From Bacillota bacterium (GTDB lineage: Bacteria; Bacillota; Clostridia; Christensenellales; UBA1242): a DNA stretch of 48,303 nt. The stretch is from positions 1-48,303 of the forward strand of contig WRAD01000004.1 in assembly GCA_009780375.1 (NCBI GenBank), written 5' to 3'. Position numbers and translations under genes: made by a program. The notes beneath the pieces were generated by a model. That model was not told where the DNA came from. It saw only the letters and a program-made list of their open reading frames with translations, and made no database searches. Position 1 is the stretch's first letter; every line of letters begins with the position of its first letter. Positions 20,875 through 30,952 of this stretch are shown one piece after another.

Positions 20875-20980
20875 TAAATTGTCTCCTTAGTAATTTCGAT
20901 AATATTTATTATGCACATTTTATCAATATCCACCAAAGACTTTATTTTGTAATTACATAGTAATTTTACATAATAAAAAT

Positions 20981-22798
20981 TTAATTAAGGACCGCTTTTA
21001 TCCGTCTTACTCCTGCGGACACACTTTCTTCTTTTTGAATTTTAAAAGCACCAAGTTCAGAGGTTTTATTTACATGTGGCCCACCACAGAATTCAACAGA
21101 AGAAAATTGAGGTGACGTGATTGAATAGATTTTAACAACGTCACCGTATTTTGAATTGAAAACACCAATTGCACCTTTTAATCGGGCATTTTCTACATTC
21201 ATTTCCTCAACAATAATATCAAGATCTTGTGCAATGATTTCATTGACACGTACTTCAACAACATTCAATTCATCCGCCGTCATTTTATGATCAAGATTGA
21301 AATCGAAACGAAGCCGTTCAGGCGTTATATTAGATCCTTTTTGATGAAGGTCGAATCCATATATTGAACGAAGAACGGAATGCAATATATGTGTTGCGGT
21401 ATGTAATTTAGTTGTTGCACCTGTTGTATCGGCAAGACCACCTTTGAATGCACCTGTGTTTGCGGTTTGACTTGCCAAGGTATGTTTTTGTTTTGCAATT
21501 GTAAATTCTTCCATGTTAATTGAGAGACCTTTTTCTTCACAGAGTTCTTTTGTAAGTTCTATTGGAAAACCATATGTCTCGTATAACCTGAATGCGGTTT
21601 TTCCAGAGAACACCGAATTTTGAGATATATCTTTGTGTACGAATTTAATAACTTTTTCAAATTCTTTAACACCTTGGTTTACAGTTTTAAAAAACTTGTC
21701 CTTTTCTTGGTTAAATACAAATTTTATATTCTCGACGCCGGTCGCAACTTGTTCATAATATTCTCCAAGATAGCCACAAAAAAAATCAATCAAGTTATCA
21801 AAGATTGTTTCAAGGTGACAATTTATTTCAAGTCTTTTAAGAACCGCCCTTCGTACAAGTCTTCTTAGAACATAACCTTGGCCTTTATTAGACGGAATTA
21901 TACCATCGGCTATCATAATAACCGCCGCACGAGTATGTTCGCAAATTATTCTGGCCGCCTGTTCGTTGTAAAAACCTGGATCGGCACTTGCCTTTACCTT
22001 ATCTATTGCAGGGGCGAATAGTTCAGTTTCGTAAACACTCTTATGACCGTTTACAAGACACAGGTTTCTTTCAAGGCCAAAGCCTGTATCGACATTACGT
22101 TGTTTGTTAAGTTTTGGTTTTTCACCTACATTTTCAATGATGTATTCCATAAACACATCGTTGCCAATTTCTACAAAGCGACCACAATTACAAGACGGAT
22201 TACAATTATCATTACACGAGTCTTTACCTGTATCATAAAAACTCTCGGTGCATGGCCCACATGGTCCTGTGCCTGAGGGAAGTTGCCACCAATTTTCACT
22301 CTTTGGTAAAAAATATATATGATCTTTGCCAACACCTTGATTAAGCCAGTACTCTGCACTCTCTGTATCTTTTGGAGAAACTTCGTCACCTTCAAAACAG
22401 GTTACATAAAGACGATTCGGATCAATATTAAGCCACTCCTTCCCCGTCATGAATTCCCAACTCCATGCGATTTTTTCTTTTTTAAAATAATCCCCAAGTG
22501 ACCAATTGCCCATCATTTCAAAAAAAGTCAAATGGTTTGGGTTCCCTACCTCTTCGATGTCACCCGTACGAATACATTTCTGTATATTACAAAGACGTTT
22601 GCCTTGTGGGTGACTTTCACCCATTAAATATGGAACAAGAGGGTGCATGCCACTGTTGATAAATAATACACTTGCATCGTTTTCTGGTACAACGGAAGCA
22701 GATGGAATCTGTGCATGGGTTTTTGCTTTGTAAAAGTCAATCCAAAGACTCTTAAGTTCTTTATAATTAAGTTTTTTCATGCAAATATAATAACACAT
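20981..22798 (-). CDS. alaS: Alanyl-tRNA synthetase, short form lacking the C-terminal C-Ala region
   Basis: FINSGMHPLVPYLMGESHPQGKRLCNIQKCIRTGDIEEVGNPNHLTFFEMMGNWSLGDYFK; editing motifs HTATH and CGGPH; ends AGVRRIKAVLN; likely starts at the second Met (MKKLNYKELKSLW). Confidence 0.95.
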   Translation of the reverse strand: MCYYICMKKLNYKELKSLWIDFYKAKTHAQIPSASVVPENDASVLFINSGMHPLVPYLMGESHPQGKRLCNIQKCIRTGDIEEVGNPNHLTFFEMMGNWSLGDYFKKEKIAWSWEFMTGKEWLNIDPNRLYVTCFEGDEVSPKDTESAEYWLNQGVGKDHIYFLPKSENWWQLPSGTGPCGPCTESFYDTGKDSCNDNCNPSCNCGRFVEIGNDVFMEYIIENVGEKPKLNKQRNVDTGFGLERNLCLVNGHKSVYETELFAPAIDKVKASADPGFYNEQAARIICEHTRAAVIMIADGIIPSNKGQGYVLRRLVRRAVLKRLEINCHLETIFDNLIDFFCGYLGEYYEQVATGVENIKFVFNQEKDKFFKTVNQGVKEFEKVIKFVHKDISQNSVFSGKTAFRLYETYGFPIELTKELCEEKGLSINMEEFTIAKQKHTLASQTANTGAFKGGLADTTGATTKLHTATHILHSVLRSIYGFDLHQKGSNITPERLRFDFNLDHKMTADELNVVEVRVNEIIAQDLDIIVEEMNVENARLKGAIGVFNSKYGDVVKIYSITSPQFSSVEFCGGPHVNKTSELGAFKIQKEESVSAGVRRIKAVLN

Positions 22799-22859
22799 TT
22801 ACATGTGGTAACACAAAAAAATTTCAAGAATACACTGACGTAAGATGTGGCCGCATCCC

Positions 22860-22900
22860 AAGTACATACCGAACAAAGGGCCCGTTTGGCCTGTACTTTT
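22860..22900 (+). promoter_or_regulatory. Leader stem-loop upstream of Cys-rich small ORF (possible attenuator)
   Basis: AAGTACA..CCGAAC-aaagggccc-GTTTGG..TGTACTT then TTT; 7-bp lower stem and 6-bp upper stem (one G-T). Confidence 0.45.
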
Positions 22901-22924
22901 TAACCAACATAAGGAGATTTTAAA

Positions 22925-23170
22925 ATGTTTCAAGAATTCATGGGTCGTATGACCGGAAGTGGCTGTGGATGTAATCCTTGCCGCCCAAGAGAAAGAAAAT
23001 GTATGCCTCAACTTAAAAGTTGTGACTTGCTTTGGATTATTATACTTTTAATGCTTGTACTTAATGGAAGTTTGTTTGGTATTGACCTTTGTACAATCGC
23101 AATCCTAGGACTTATCTTTGGACCACAACTTCTTTGCAGATTCCGTTGCCGTCCAGAGCCACGTTGCTAG
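22925..23170 (+). CDS. Small Cys-rich membrane protein
   Basis: 81 aa; MTGSGCGCNPCRPRERKC, central hydrophobic stretch, CRFRCRPEPRC tail; SD aaggag upstream and terminator downstream. Confidence 0.7.
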   Translation: MFQEFMGRMTGSGCGCNPCRPRERKCMPQLKSCDLLWIIILLMLVLNGSLFGIDLCTIAILGLIFGPQLLCRFRCRPEPRC

Positions 23171-23196
23171 GACACCCTATACACTTAAGAAATTTT

Positions 23197-23220
23197 AAAA
23201 GTGGCTTTAAAGCCACTTTT
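23197..23220 (+). terminator. Rho-independent terminator
   Basis: AAAAGTGGCTTTAAAGCCACTTTT perfect palindrome followed by T. Confidence 0.85.
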
Positions 23221-23255
23221 TAGTATTCAAGAAAATATATATGGACGTAAAACAT

Positions 23256-24371
23256 TTAACCACTATAATTCAATGCAACATCTGTAAATATTTTTGCACC
23301 TAGAGAAAGTGCCGAAAGGTCAAGTTTGAATATAGGTGTATGAATTGCATTGGTGCCAATATATTCAGAAGGTGTACAACCCAAGAGCACAAATGATGAT
23401 ACCGCCCCATTTTGTGCATAGTTAGAAAAATCTTCGCATCCAAAACTTGGATTTTCTATCCATTTTATTGCCATATATGGCAATGTAATTTGATTTATTA
23501 ATTCATTCATTCCCTTATTATTTACTACACTTGGGTACTCTTTCGCGATTTGGAAGTCAAATTTAACCACAAGCCCTGTCTCGTTTCCAACTTTCACACA
23601 TATGTTTCTCAGAGTTGTTATAAAATTATCGGCATCACTTGCACAAAGCACCCGTGCTTCGCCTGTCATTACACACTTTGTGTCAATGATATTGCCACTT
23701 CCTATACCTGATTTAATTTTACTTATATGTATACGTGCATCTTTTCGCCAAAGCTTTTCTACCTCGGTCAAAATTTTACTTGCCACATATATAGGATTTT
23801 TATTTGGTTTAACTTCTGCTATGTGACCGCCTGGTGCAGAAATTTCAATTGTAAATCTTGTACCAAGTGCGGTTAACACACCGTTTTTTAAACCTAATGT
23901 ACCTGCTGCAAGGCTTGGCCATACATGCATCGCAAAACATGCATCGACTCTAGGATTTTCAAGCACACCTTCATTCACAAGTTTTGATGCACCGCCTGCA
24001 CGCTCTTCACCTGGCTGGAATATAAATTTTACGTTGCAATTCAGTTTACTTTTATTACTGAAAATCTCTTTACTTGCGGCAAGCAACATTGCAACATGGG
24101 CATCATGTCCACAGGCATGCATATTATCATTTTTGGAACTGTATTCAAGTTCGGTTTTTTCCTTGATCGGCAATGCATCAATATCCGCACGAAGCAAAAT
24201 TGTTTTGTCTTTACCAACGTCAATTAACCCGACGACTCCTGTACCACAAATCACTTTGAATGGAATTCCTATTTTACAAAGTTCTTGTTGAATTAATTTA
24301 GATGTTTCGAATTCTTCAAATGCAAGTTCTGGGATTTGATGAAGTCTTTTATAAAGTTGTTCAACACTCAT
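23256..24371 (-). CDS. M20-family amidohydrolase/peptidase
   Basis: LHQIPELAFEEFETS, LLRADIDALPI, HACGHDAHVAMLL, FIFQPGEERAGGA, SFGCEDFSNYA. Confidence 0.93.
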   Translation of the reverse strand: MSVEQLYKRLHQIPELAFEEFETSKLIQQELCKIGIPFKVICGTGVVGLIDVGKDKTILLRADIDALPIKEKTELEYSSKNDNMHACGHDAHVAMLLAASKEIFSNKSKLNCNVKFIFQPGEERAGGASKLVNEGVLENPRVDACFAMHVWPSLAAGTLGLKNGVLTALGTRFTIEISAPGGHIAEVKPNKNPIYVASKILTEVEKLWRKDARIHISKIKSGIGSGNIIDTKCVMTGEARVLCASDADNFITTLRNICVKVGNETGLVVKFDFQIAKEYPSVVNNKGMNELINQITLPYMAIKWIENPSFGCEDFSNYAQNGAVSSFVLLGCTPSEYIGTNAIHTPIFKLDLSALSLGAKIFTDVALNYSG

Positions 24372-24946
24372 ATTATCACCTCTTGTTCTATTTTATCATA
24401 ATTTGCCAATTGAATAAAACCGTCATCAGTTAAACATGTTATAATCTCTTCGGCAAAGTTATCATATATATCGCCCAAATATTTCGCATTTGGATAAACT
24501 TGTTGGTATTCTTCTGAGAGTGGCGTAAAATCATAATATTTTTGATATCCAAGTGTATTTAAAAACAATCCTTGGGATTCGGTGTTGGTTTGAAATACAT
24601 TGGCAATTATATGTGTCATGCCAAGTTCGGTTGCCCTTTGTTTTAAAATATGTTCAAGTTGTCCACCATAGCCTTTTCTTCGTTCATTCTTTTGCACCAT
24701 TACTTTGCCTACTTCGCCAACGCTCTCGGAATGTTTCATTAACACGGCGGTTGCAATCGCATGTTCATCTTTGAACATAAGTGCAACATCAACAACTTTT
24801 TCAAGGCCATCAAATGGTCCCACTACACCTTGTGCTCTTGCTCTATTATCTTTTTTTGATTCCTGATAAAATTCATAAAGTAATCTTAAAAACTCGGGGT
24901 CATTTGTATCTGTTAATACTATGTAAGGTTCTTCATATTGTTTCAT
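24368..24946 (-). CDS. GNAT-family N-acetyltransferase
   Basis: VGKVMVQKNERRKGYGGQLEHILKQRATELGMTHIIANVFQTNTESQGLFLNTLGYQKY; overlaps the M20 gene by 4 nt. Confidence 0.85.
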   Translation of the reverse strand: MKQYEEPYIVLTDTNDPEFLRLLYEFYQESKKDNRARAQGVVGPFDGLEKVVDVALMFKDEHAIATAVLMKHSESVGEVGKVMVQKNERRKGYGGQLEHILKQRATELGMTHIIANVFQTNTESQGLFLNTLGYQKYYDFTPLSEEYQQVYPNAKYLGDIYDNFAEEIITCLTDDGFIQLANYDKIEQEVII

Positions 24947-25025
24947 TCTTATTTCTCCTATTAATCATTTTATTTTTTGTTTTGTTTTTATGTTATTCTG
25001 ATGGGTAAACCAGATACAAAAAAAA

Positions 25026-25059
25026 TCCGACTTTCTGCTTAGTGTTAGAGAAAGTCGGA
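25026..25059 (-). terminator. Rho-independent terminator (minus strand)
   Basis: TCCGACTTTCT ... AGAAAGTCGGA, 11-bp stem, followed on minus strand by a T run. Confidence 0.75.
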
Positions 25060-25110
25060 ATTAATTAATTTAATATTACTTATGAAGTATATTCATTCAC
25101 ATGCATAACA

Positions 25111-25141
25111 AATTACATTCGAATTTCTCTCGAATGTAATT
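25111..25141. repeat. Stem-loop downstream of 1849-aa gene
   Basis: AATTACATTCGA-atttctc-TCGAATGTAATT inverted repeat, 12 bp. Confidence 0.6.
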
Positions 25142-25190
25142 ATTATTTGTAATTCTTGCAAATGATTTACCCATCATAGATGATTATATG

Positions 25191-25220
25191 ATAAAACCCC
25201 TGCAATTGCAAGGGTTTTAT
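25191..25220 (-). terminator. Terminator-like hairpin downstream of 1849-aa gene
   Basis: ATAAAACCCcTGCAATTGCAaGGGTTTTAT near-perfect palindrome. Confidence 0.7.
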
Positions 25221-25249
25221 ATGATTCATTGAAAATTCAATAAATTGTT

Positions 25250-28200
25250 TTAAAATGCACGGCGTCTTCCAAAGATTTTTTTAAGTGGATAGCACGCAGC
25301 CCCAGCAACACCCGCGGCTCCTGCGGTCGCCACCCCAGCCATTGCTCCGGTTGACATTCCTCCATTAGATGAAGATGCGACAGCGGTTGCAATTTCGCCC
25401 ATATTTCTGTACTGGCCCGCGGTATTATTTGCATCTGCCATTCTTCGCACAAAAATCCTGTACATTGTAGGTGCGGTTAGATTTTCAAATACAAGGTTTG
25501 TTGTCCAATTATCATCATTAACTGTTTGTCCGTAACCAACAACCTGGAATTCAAGTTCACCACCAGTATTGTTACTTAGAACTGTTAACGTTATTGTGTT
25601 GTAGATTTGTTTGAAATCAACGTCAAATGCAAAATCAACTGGGGTAACCGTTATGGTTATTTGTCTGCGAACCGTTTCAAAATTCGCGTTTCCTGAATTA
25701 AAGATTGCAAAGAATTGACGTGTGCCAACAGTCCCAACCTGCAGTCCCGCATTTTCCCATGTCCAACCATTTGGAAGTGTAATTGCACTTAACAGACGGC
25801 CTGTGTGAAATGCCTGAGACGTAATAGATGGGATTGTATATTCAGGGATTGCCTTTGTAATAGTAAATGTTACAGGACGTGTAATTGGATTAAAGTTTGA
25901 ACCACGATTATAAACCGCATAAAATGTGTGTGTGCTTGCATCAAGTTCTTGGTCATTTGCAACCCAAGTCCAGTTAATTCCAAGTTCAATTGTGTGAAGC
26001 ATAAGTCCTTGCGTAAATATTCTTGAAACAGGAGTTGGTATAACAAAGTCTGTTGGATCGGTTGGAATAATGTCAAGGTAAACACGTCTTATCACTTCAT
26101 GAAATGTGTCATTTATGTCTGTATGCGAGAACCTTATAAGGAATACACGCATTATGCCTACATTACCAACCGCTTGAGCATTTCCTGCGACCCATGTCCA
26201 TCCATTAGTCAAATTGATTTGACCAAGTGTTGTGTTGTATTCAACGGTTGAAGGCATAAGTGGAAGTGTTGGGTAGACAAATACAGAAACTTCTCTTTCT
26301 CTTATTGAACCAAAGCCACTTTCGGTTGAATCAAACCTTATAAGAAATGTTCTTATTCCTGGATTACCGATTGCCCTATCCTGCTCGTCAAGTGACCAAC
26401 CACCACCAATTCCCGATGCGATATCAGAAATCATTGTTCCTGTTATAACAGGTGCGATTGTTGGTGTATTTACATTAGGATCCGCATAAGTTACATTTAC
26501 ATAAATTCTGCGTGTCACTGTTGTAAAGTTGTGCGTATCTTTTGGGGTATAGATAGCATAAAAGTAATTTGTTCCAATGTTACCAACCTGTTGGTCGCCG
26601 TCTTTCCATTCCCAACCTTCAGGCAATTTAACTGTGTAAAGCATTGTACCGAATTCTACAGGGTCTTCAAGAACAGGAAGATCATAGCCAGGTTCGATTT
26701 GCTTGACGGTGATTTGGATTTCTCTTACTACCGTTTCACCAGCGTATGTAAATGTAATACGGAAAGTATGTGCACCAACATTTCCAACAAGTTGATCGTT
26801 GCCCGCAAACCATATCCAACCGTTGATAAGGTGTTCAAGTTGTCCAAGTGTTGTGTTGAAATCCGCAGTCAAAGTTGTTGGGAAACTTGGGAATACAAGA
26901 ACAGTTACAGAAAATGTAACAGGTGCAAAGTTTGCATTTGATGGAGTGAATCTTATTTCAAAAGTTTCAAGTCCAATACGAAGTGTGCGATTTGAAGATA
27001 CAAGTTCCCAACCTTTTGCAAGTTTAATTCTTTCAAGTTCTGTGCCTTCCAACACTGGTTGGAATGTTGGTGAAACAATGTCTGGTGTTGCCTGGTTAAT
27101 TGTTATCGTTACAGGAACACGGACGGTCACATAATTAATCCCTAGACTCTTTACAAGTTCGGCATAAATTATATGCGTACCTGCATCAAGGAGAAGTTGC
27201 GTATATTCTGCCCATTGCCATTCACTTGGTAAAAGATGTGCAATGTCTTCAAGCGTAAGTCCGTCCTTGAACGTGTATGTGATTGCATCTGGCGGTGTAT
27301 AGTCATTAATTATCATTGGCAATACGGTAATCATAATGTTGCGTGTCGCAGGAAGATAATTTCCACATGGTGAAATAAAAGTTGCAGCAAAACCTCGTGG
27401 AGTCGTTGTTGCATCTCCAACGTTCCTATTTGGATTTATCCATGTCCAACCTGTGTCAAGTTCAATTTCGCGAAGGTACGTTCCTACCATAACTTCGAAA
27501 GATGGTGCAACAACTGTTGAAATTGCAGGTCTTACATATATCTCTATTTGAATTCTTACAGTTGTAAAGTTTTCTATATCACTTGGAGTGTAGATTGCCC
27601 AAAAACTGTTTGTACCTACGTTGCCTACAGGGAGATTTACATTTTCCCATTGCCATCCATCACCCAGAGCAATTGAACCAACAAGCCTTCCTTGTTCAAA
27701 TGTTTGGTTAGCAATAACAGGTGGAGTGTAAGAAGGCGTTGCACGCGTTATTGTTACAGATACCAATCGAGATACGGTAACAAAGTTTATACTTAGGCTT
27801 TGTTCGAGGTCGGCATAGAAACTGTGCGTGCCTACACTTAATATTTGATTTTCATTTTGCCAAACCCATCCGTCGGGAAGTTCAATGTCACCAAGTACAA
27901 GACCTGCACTGATTTCATATGTTATTGGCTCTGGGGTTTGATATTCAAGTGCTGCCGGAGTAACCGCAATTGATATATTGCGTTCAATTGTTAAGAAATT
28001 TCCATCAAGTGGTGTAAAGCGTGCAAGGAACAAGCGTGAAGATATTACACCACCAACAGATTGATTTGGGTTAACAAATGTCCAACCTGGGGATAGGGTT
28101 ATTTCACTTAACATTGTTCCGTACTGGACAGAAATGCCTGTTGGAATTATGTATGGTGGCTTGACTTGGGCAACGGTAATTTGAATTGTGCGTGTTACAG

Positions 28201-30799
28201 GATAATAATTAACAAGGTCTGATGGGGTATAAATTGCTTGGTGGTTGTTGACACCTGCGTTTCCAACAGAAGCGGTTGGTGTTACCCATGCCCATCCACT
28301 TGGAAGTTGGGCCTCGATGTCAATTAATCTTTGACCGAATGTTGCATTAATTCCTGTTGGAATTGTATAGTTTGGGGTCGCCCTTAATACATTTATTGTT
28401 AATGTAAAAGTACGTGGACGTATGTTTGTGTTTGATGGTGTATAGATTGCATCAAATGCAGTTGACCCAACCAGAGTTAATATATCATCATTGTTAACCC
28501 ATGCCCAACCATTTGGCAATATAATTGACCCAAGTGTGTCATTAATTCTTCCCTCAAGATTCGAAGGCATTAGCGATGGGGCAATTGTACTTATTGCAAA
28601 GCCATTGTTTGCATAAACACCTGCTTCGAATTCATCATTTTCAAGTGTTCTTACAAACACGTAGTAATTTTCATTTACACGAAGGTCATCAAATACCGGT
28701 GAAGTTTGCCAGTTAAGGTTTGACCAATTATTGTAACGGGATATTGCGTACTGGACCATTTGGTCGTTATCTATACTCATAGTACGATTTGTTATTGTCA
28801 ATCTGTCAAGTTCTTGGTGAAATTCAAGATTTGTTGCGATTGCACCAACACCTCTTGCAACATTCATTGGAAAAGTTACAAAACGTCCTCCACCAACATA
28901 ATGCGTTAAATTTGTTGCACCCGCAACAGAAGGTGTGAATGGTTGGATGCCAAGCTGCTGCAAGAGACCTGCTGGATTAAATTCTTGTCCGATTCTTCCG
29001 TTTACTTGGGTTGTTGAAAAGAAGAAACCTGCACCACGTAATGGATTGGACGCATTCCATTGACCACCGGTAATGTTTGGGGTTGTTACGGTAATCTCAC
29101 CATCACTAAAAACACGCAGATTTCTTATCATCATATGGTTGCTGCTTAACTGTCTTATCCTTAGTGCAATGAAACGTGTTCTTACCGGCTCTATAAATGC
29201 GGTTCTTTCGTTATTGTCGGTTCCTGCGGTCCAAACAATATCGGCAGGGGTTTGATTTGTCCATACACTTGATGCGGCATTAAAGTCTGCTCTCATATAT
29301 GTACTGTTAATTGCAATACTTGCCGCGTCTCTTGTTTCACAAAGTGTCCAAATTTGTGCACGTGTGATACGCCCATCACTTGTACTTGTTCTGTTATGTA
29401 ATCCAAGCCCTGTAACAGTTCTTACTTCTCCAAGGTCAATAATAATTCTGTCCATAGTAGTTCCAGTTGTAGCAACTGCACCAGTCGTCGATACACCTAT
29501 AATTGCATTTCCCGCGTTTGTTGCGGTGTTATTAACATTGCCGTGCCCACCAACACCATCTATACCTTGGCTCCATATCGAATTATTTGCTCTTGTAGTA
29601 CCCCATACCGAGTGAAAATGATTAACTGTATTACCATTATTCAAGAAAGTTACTGTTCCGTCGTTGCCTGTGTTAGACGAGTCTGGTGCAAATGCAACAC
29701 GATAGTTAATCAAACCACCATGACCGACATAACGACTGTCATTTGCTTCTGCGACCGCGGCACGAACACCACTGTTATATAAATAGCGACTTCCATCGGT
29801 TGGTGTTTCGACGGCATTTATACGCACACCTTCAAGAACAATAGCAACTTGGGTCCATCTTGAACTCCACCATGTGGATGTTGCACCAAAGAGTCGCAAC
29901 CAAAGTCCACCGTTGTCCGCAATTTGTGCAAAATCAGATGGACTTATGGCAAGTGTTTGTGTGCGGAATTGCCAACTGTTGTTGCTTCCATCGAAACTGT
30001 TTCTTGAACCAGTTAACCCACTTGTTATGCCGATACTTCGTGCGGTTTGACCTGATTGCAATACTCCGCGTGGACCAGACGCTATTGTTCCTGCACCCAT
30101 TATCGAACCATCGTTACTTCTTGGCAAGCTGTCTGCCCAATTATCATTGAATCCACCTGATCCTGTGCCGTCACCATTTGCTGTGCTTCGTAAATTATGA
30201 CCTCTGTTTTGATCAACCCTGTGGATTCTTGTATCCATGACCTGATTAAAGTTAAGATCGATAAGGGAAATTGTCGAACCTGCCGCATTTGCACCACCAG
30301 GCAACCAATCCCGACTTGCATCGGCAAGCACACCAATCCCGAAAAAGAATTCAAAAGAAAGGCTTTGAATTTGACCTGAGTTTCGAAGTGCGTCTTGAAG
30401 ATCACCACCAATTGTTATGTGTTCTTGCAAAGTTGCATGGCGATCGGTATAACCGGAACTTCCATCACGCTGAAGAGATTGAAAGGATGTATATGAGATA
30501 GGTGCGGTTGCGTTATCATTGATTTGGTTTCTGTTTTCTGGACCACGTTGACGCAAATTATAATTACCACCTATTGGATTTGCGGTATGACCTATCGAGT
30601 GAGTGCCTAAACCATTAAAACCAAGTGCACCCTGTCCAACAACATGATTTTGTCTAAGATTGACTTCGCGTGCCGCCTCGACAGTGGTTCCATCATTTGA
30701 TTTTCCATTTTGTATAAAGACAAGTGCCCCTGTGATTGCGAATGCAAACATAGCACAAAATGCCACTGCAACACGCATACGCTTAAAAACTTTATTCAT
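25250..30799 (-). CDS. 1849-aa surface protein: F5/8 type C-like domain plus about 14 tandem about 70-aa Ig-like repeats
   Basis: Signal segment; discoidin-like RIIIDLGEVRTVTGLGLHNRTS...RFIALRIRQLSSNHMMIRNLRVFSDGEI; repeats with L..GW.W......VGN.GT..F.AIYTPSD..NF..V.R.I.I.V; C-terminus GGMSTGAMAGVATAGAAGVAGAACYPLKKIFGRRRAF. Confidence 0.85.
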   Translation of the reverse strand: MNKVFKRMRVAVAFCAMFAFAITGALVFIQNGKSNDGTTVEAAREVNLRQNHVVGQGALGFNGLGTHSIGHTANPIGGNYNLRQRGPENRNQINDNATAPISYTSFQSLQRDGSSGYTDRHATLQEHITIGGDLQDALRNSGQIQSLSFEFFFGIGVLADASRDWLPGGANAAGSTISLIDLNFNQVMDTRIHRVDQNRGHNLRSTANGDGTGSGGFNDNWADSLPRSNDGSIMGAGTIASGPRGVLQSGQTARSIGITSGLTGSRNSFDGSNNSWQFRTQTLAISPSDFAQIADNGGLWLRLFGATSTWWSSRWTQVAIVLEGVRINAVETPTDGSRYLYNSGVRAAVAEANDSRYVGHGGLINYRVAFAPDSSNTGNDGTVTFLNNGNTVNHFHSVWGTTRANNSIWSQGIDGVGGHGNVNNTATNAGNAIIGVSTTGAVATTGTTMDRIIIDLGEVRTVTGLGLHNRTSTSDGRITRAQIWTLCETRDAASIAINSTYMRADFNAASSVWTNQTPADIVWTAGTDNNERTAFIEPVRTRFIALRIRQLSSNHMMIRNLRVFSDGEITVTTPNITGGQWNASNPLRGAGFFFSTTQVNGRIGQEFNPAGLLQQLGIQPFTPSVAGATNLTHYVGGGRFVTFPMNVARGVGAIATNLEFHQELDRLTITNRTMSIDNDQMVQYAISRYNNWSNLNWQTSPVFDDLRVNENYYVFVRTLENDEFEAGVYANNGFAISTIAPSLMPSNLEGRINDTLGSIILPNGWAWVNNDDILTLVGSTAFDAIYTPSNTNIRPRTFTLTINVLRATPNYTIPTGINATFGQRLIDIEAQLPSGWAWVTPTASVGNAGVNNHQAIYTPSDLVNYYPVTRTIQITVAQVKPPYIIPTGISVQYGTMLSEITLSPGWTFVNPNQSVGGVISSRLFLARFTPLDGNFLTIERNISIAVTPAALEYQTPEPITYEISAGLVLGDIELPDGWVWQNENQILSVGTHSFYADLEQSLSINFVTVSRLVSVTITRATPSYTPPVIANQTFEQGRLVGSIALGDGWQWENVNLPVGNVGTNSFWAIYTPSDIENFTTVRIQIEIYVRPAISTVVAPSFEVMVGTYLREIELDTGWTWINPNRNVGDATTTPRGFAATFISPCGNYLPATRNIMITVLPMIINDYTPPDAITYTFKDGLTLEDIAHLLPSEWQWAEYTQLLLDAGTHIIYAELVKSLGINYVTVRVPVTITINQATPDIVSPTFQPVLEGTELERIKLAKGWELVSSNRTLRIGLETFEIRFTPSNANFAPVTFSVTVLVFPSFPTTLTADFNTTLGQLEHLINGWIWFAGNDQLVGNVGAHTFRITFTYAGETVVREIQITVKQIEPGYDLPVLEDPVEFGTMLYTVKLPEGWEWKDGDQQVGNIGTNYFYAIYTPKDTHNFTTVTRRIYVNVTYADPNVNTPTIAPVITGTMISDIASGIGGGWSLDEQDRAIGNPGIRTFLIRFDSTESGFGSIREREVSVFVYPTLPLMPSTVEYNTTLGQINLTNGWTWVAGNAQAVGNVGIMRVFLIRFSHTDINDTFHEVIRRVYLDIIPTDPTDFVIPTPVSRIFTQGLMLHTIELGINWTWVANDQELDASTHTFYAVYNRGSNFNPITRPVTFTITKAIPEYTIPSITSQAFHTGRLLSAITLPNGWTWENAGLQVGTVGTRQFFAIFNSGNANFETVRRQITITVTPVDFAFDVDFKQIYNTITLTVLSNNTGGELEFQVVGYGQTVNDDNWTTNLVFENLTAPTMYRIFVRRMADANNTAGQYRNMGEIATAVASSSNGGMSTGAMAGVATAGAAGVAGAACYPLKKIFGRRRAF

Positions 30800-30923
30800 G
30801 TATAAACCTCGTTATTGATTAAATTAAATCCGCAAGAAAGATGCGGGAGAATTTCTGTTAAATTTTATATGTATATATATTGCAAGTGCCATGGCACATT
30901 AATCTATATGCCAACACTGGCCG

Positions 30924-30952
30924 AGTGTACCATATATTTAAAAACTTGTCAA
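30924..30952 (-). promoter_or_regulatory. Putative sigma-70 promoter of the 1849-aa surface protein gene
   Basis: Minus strand TTGACA-(17 nt)-TACACT about 125 nt upstream of the ATG; palindrome GTGCCATGGCAC at 30886-30897 just downstream. Confidence 0.6.

Noticed and set aside
25250-30799. Repetitive region as a CRISPR array
   Set aside because: Repeats are degenerate at DNA level, about 210 nt long and in a continuous ORF; no short identical repeats with unique spacers anywhere in the window.
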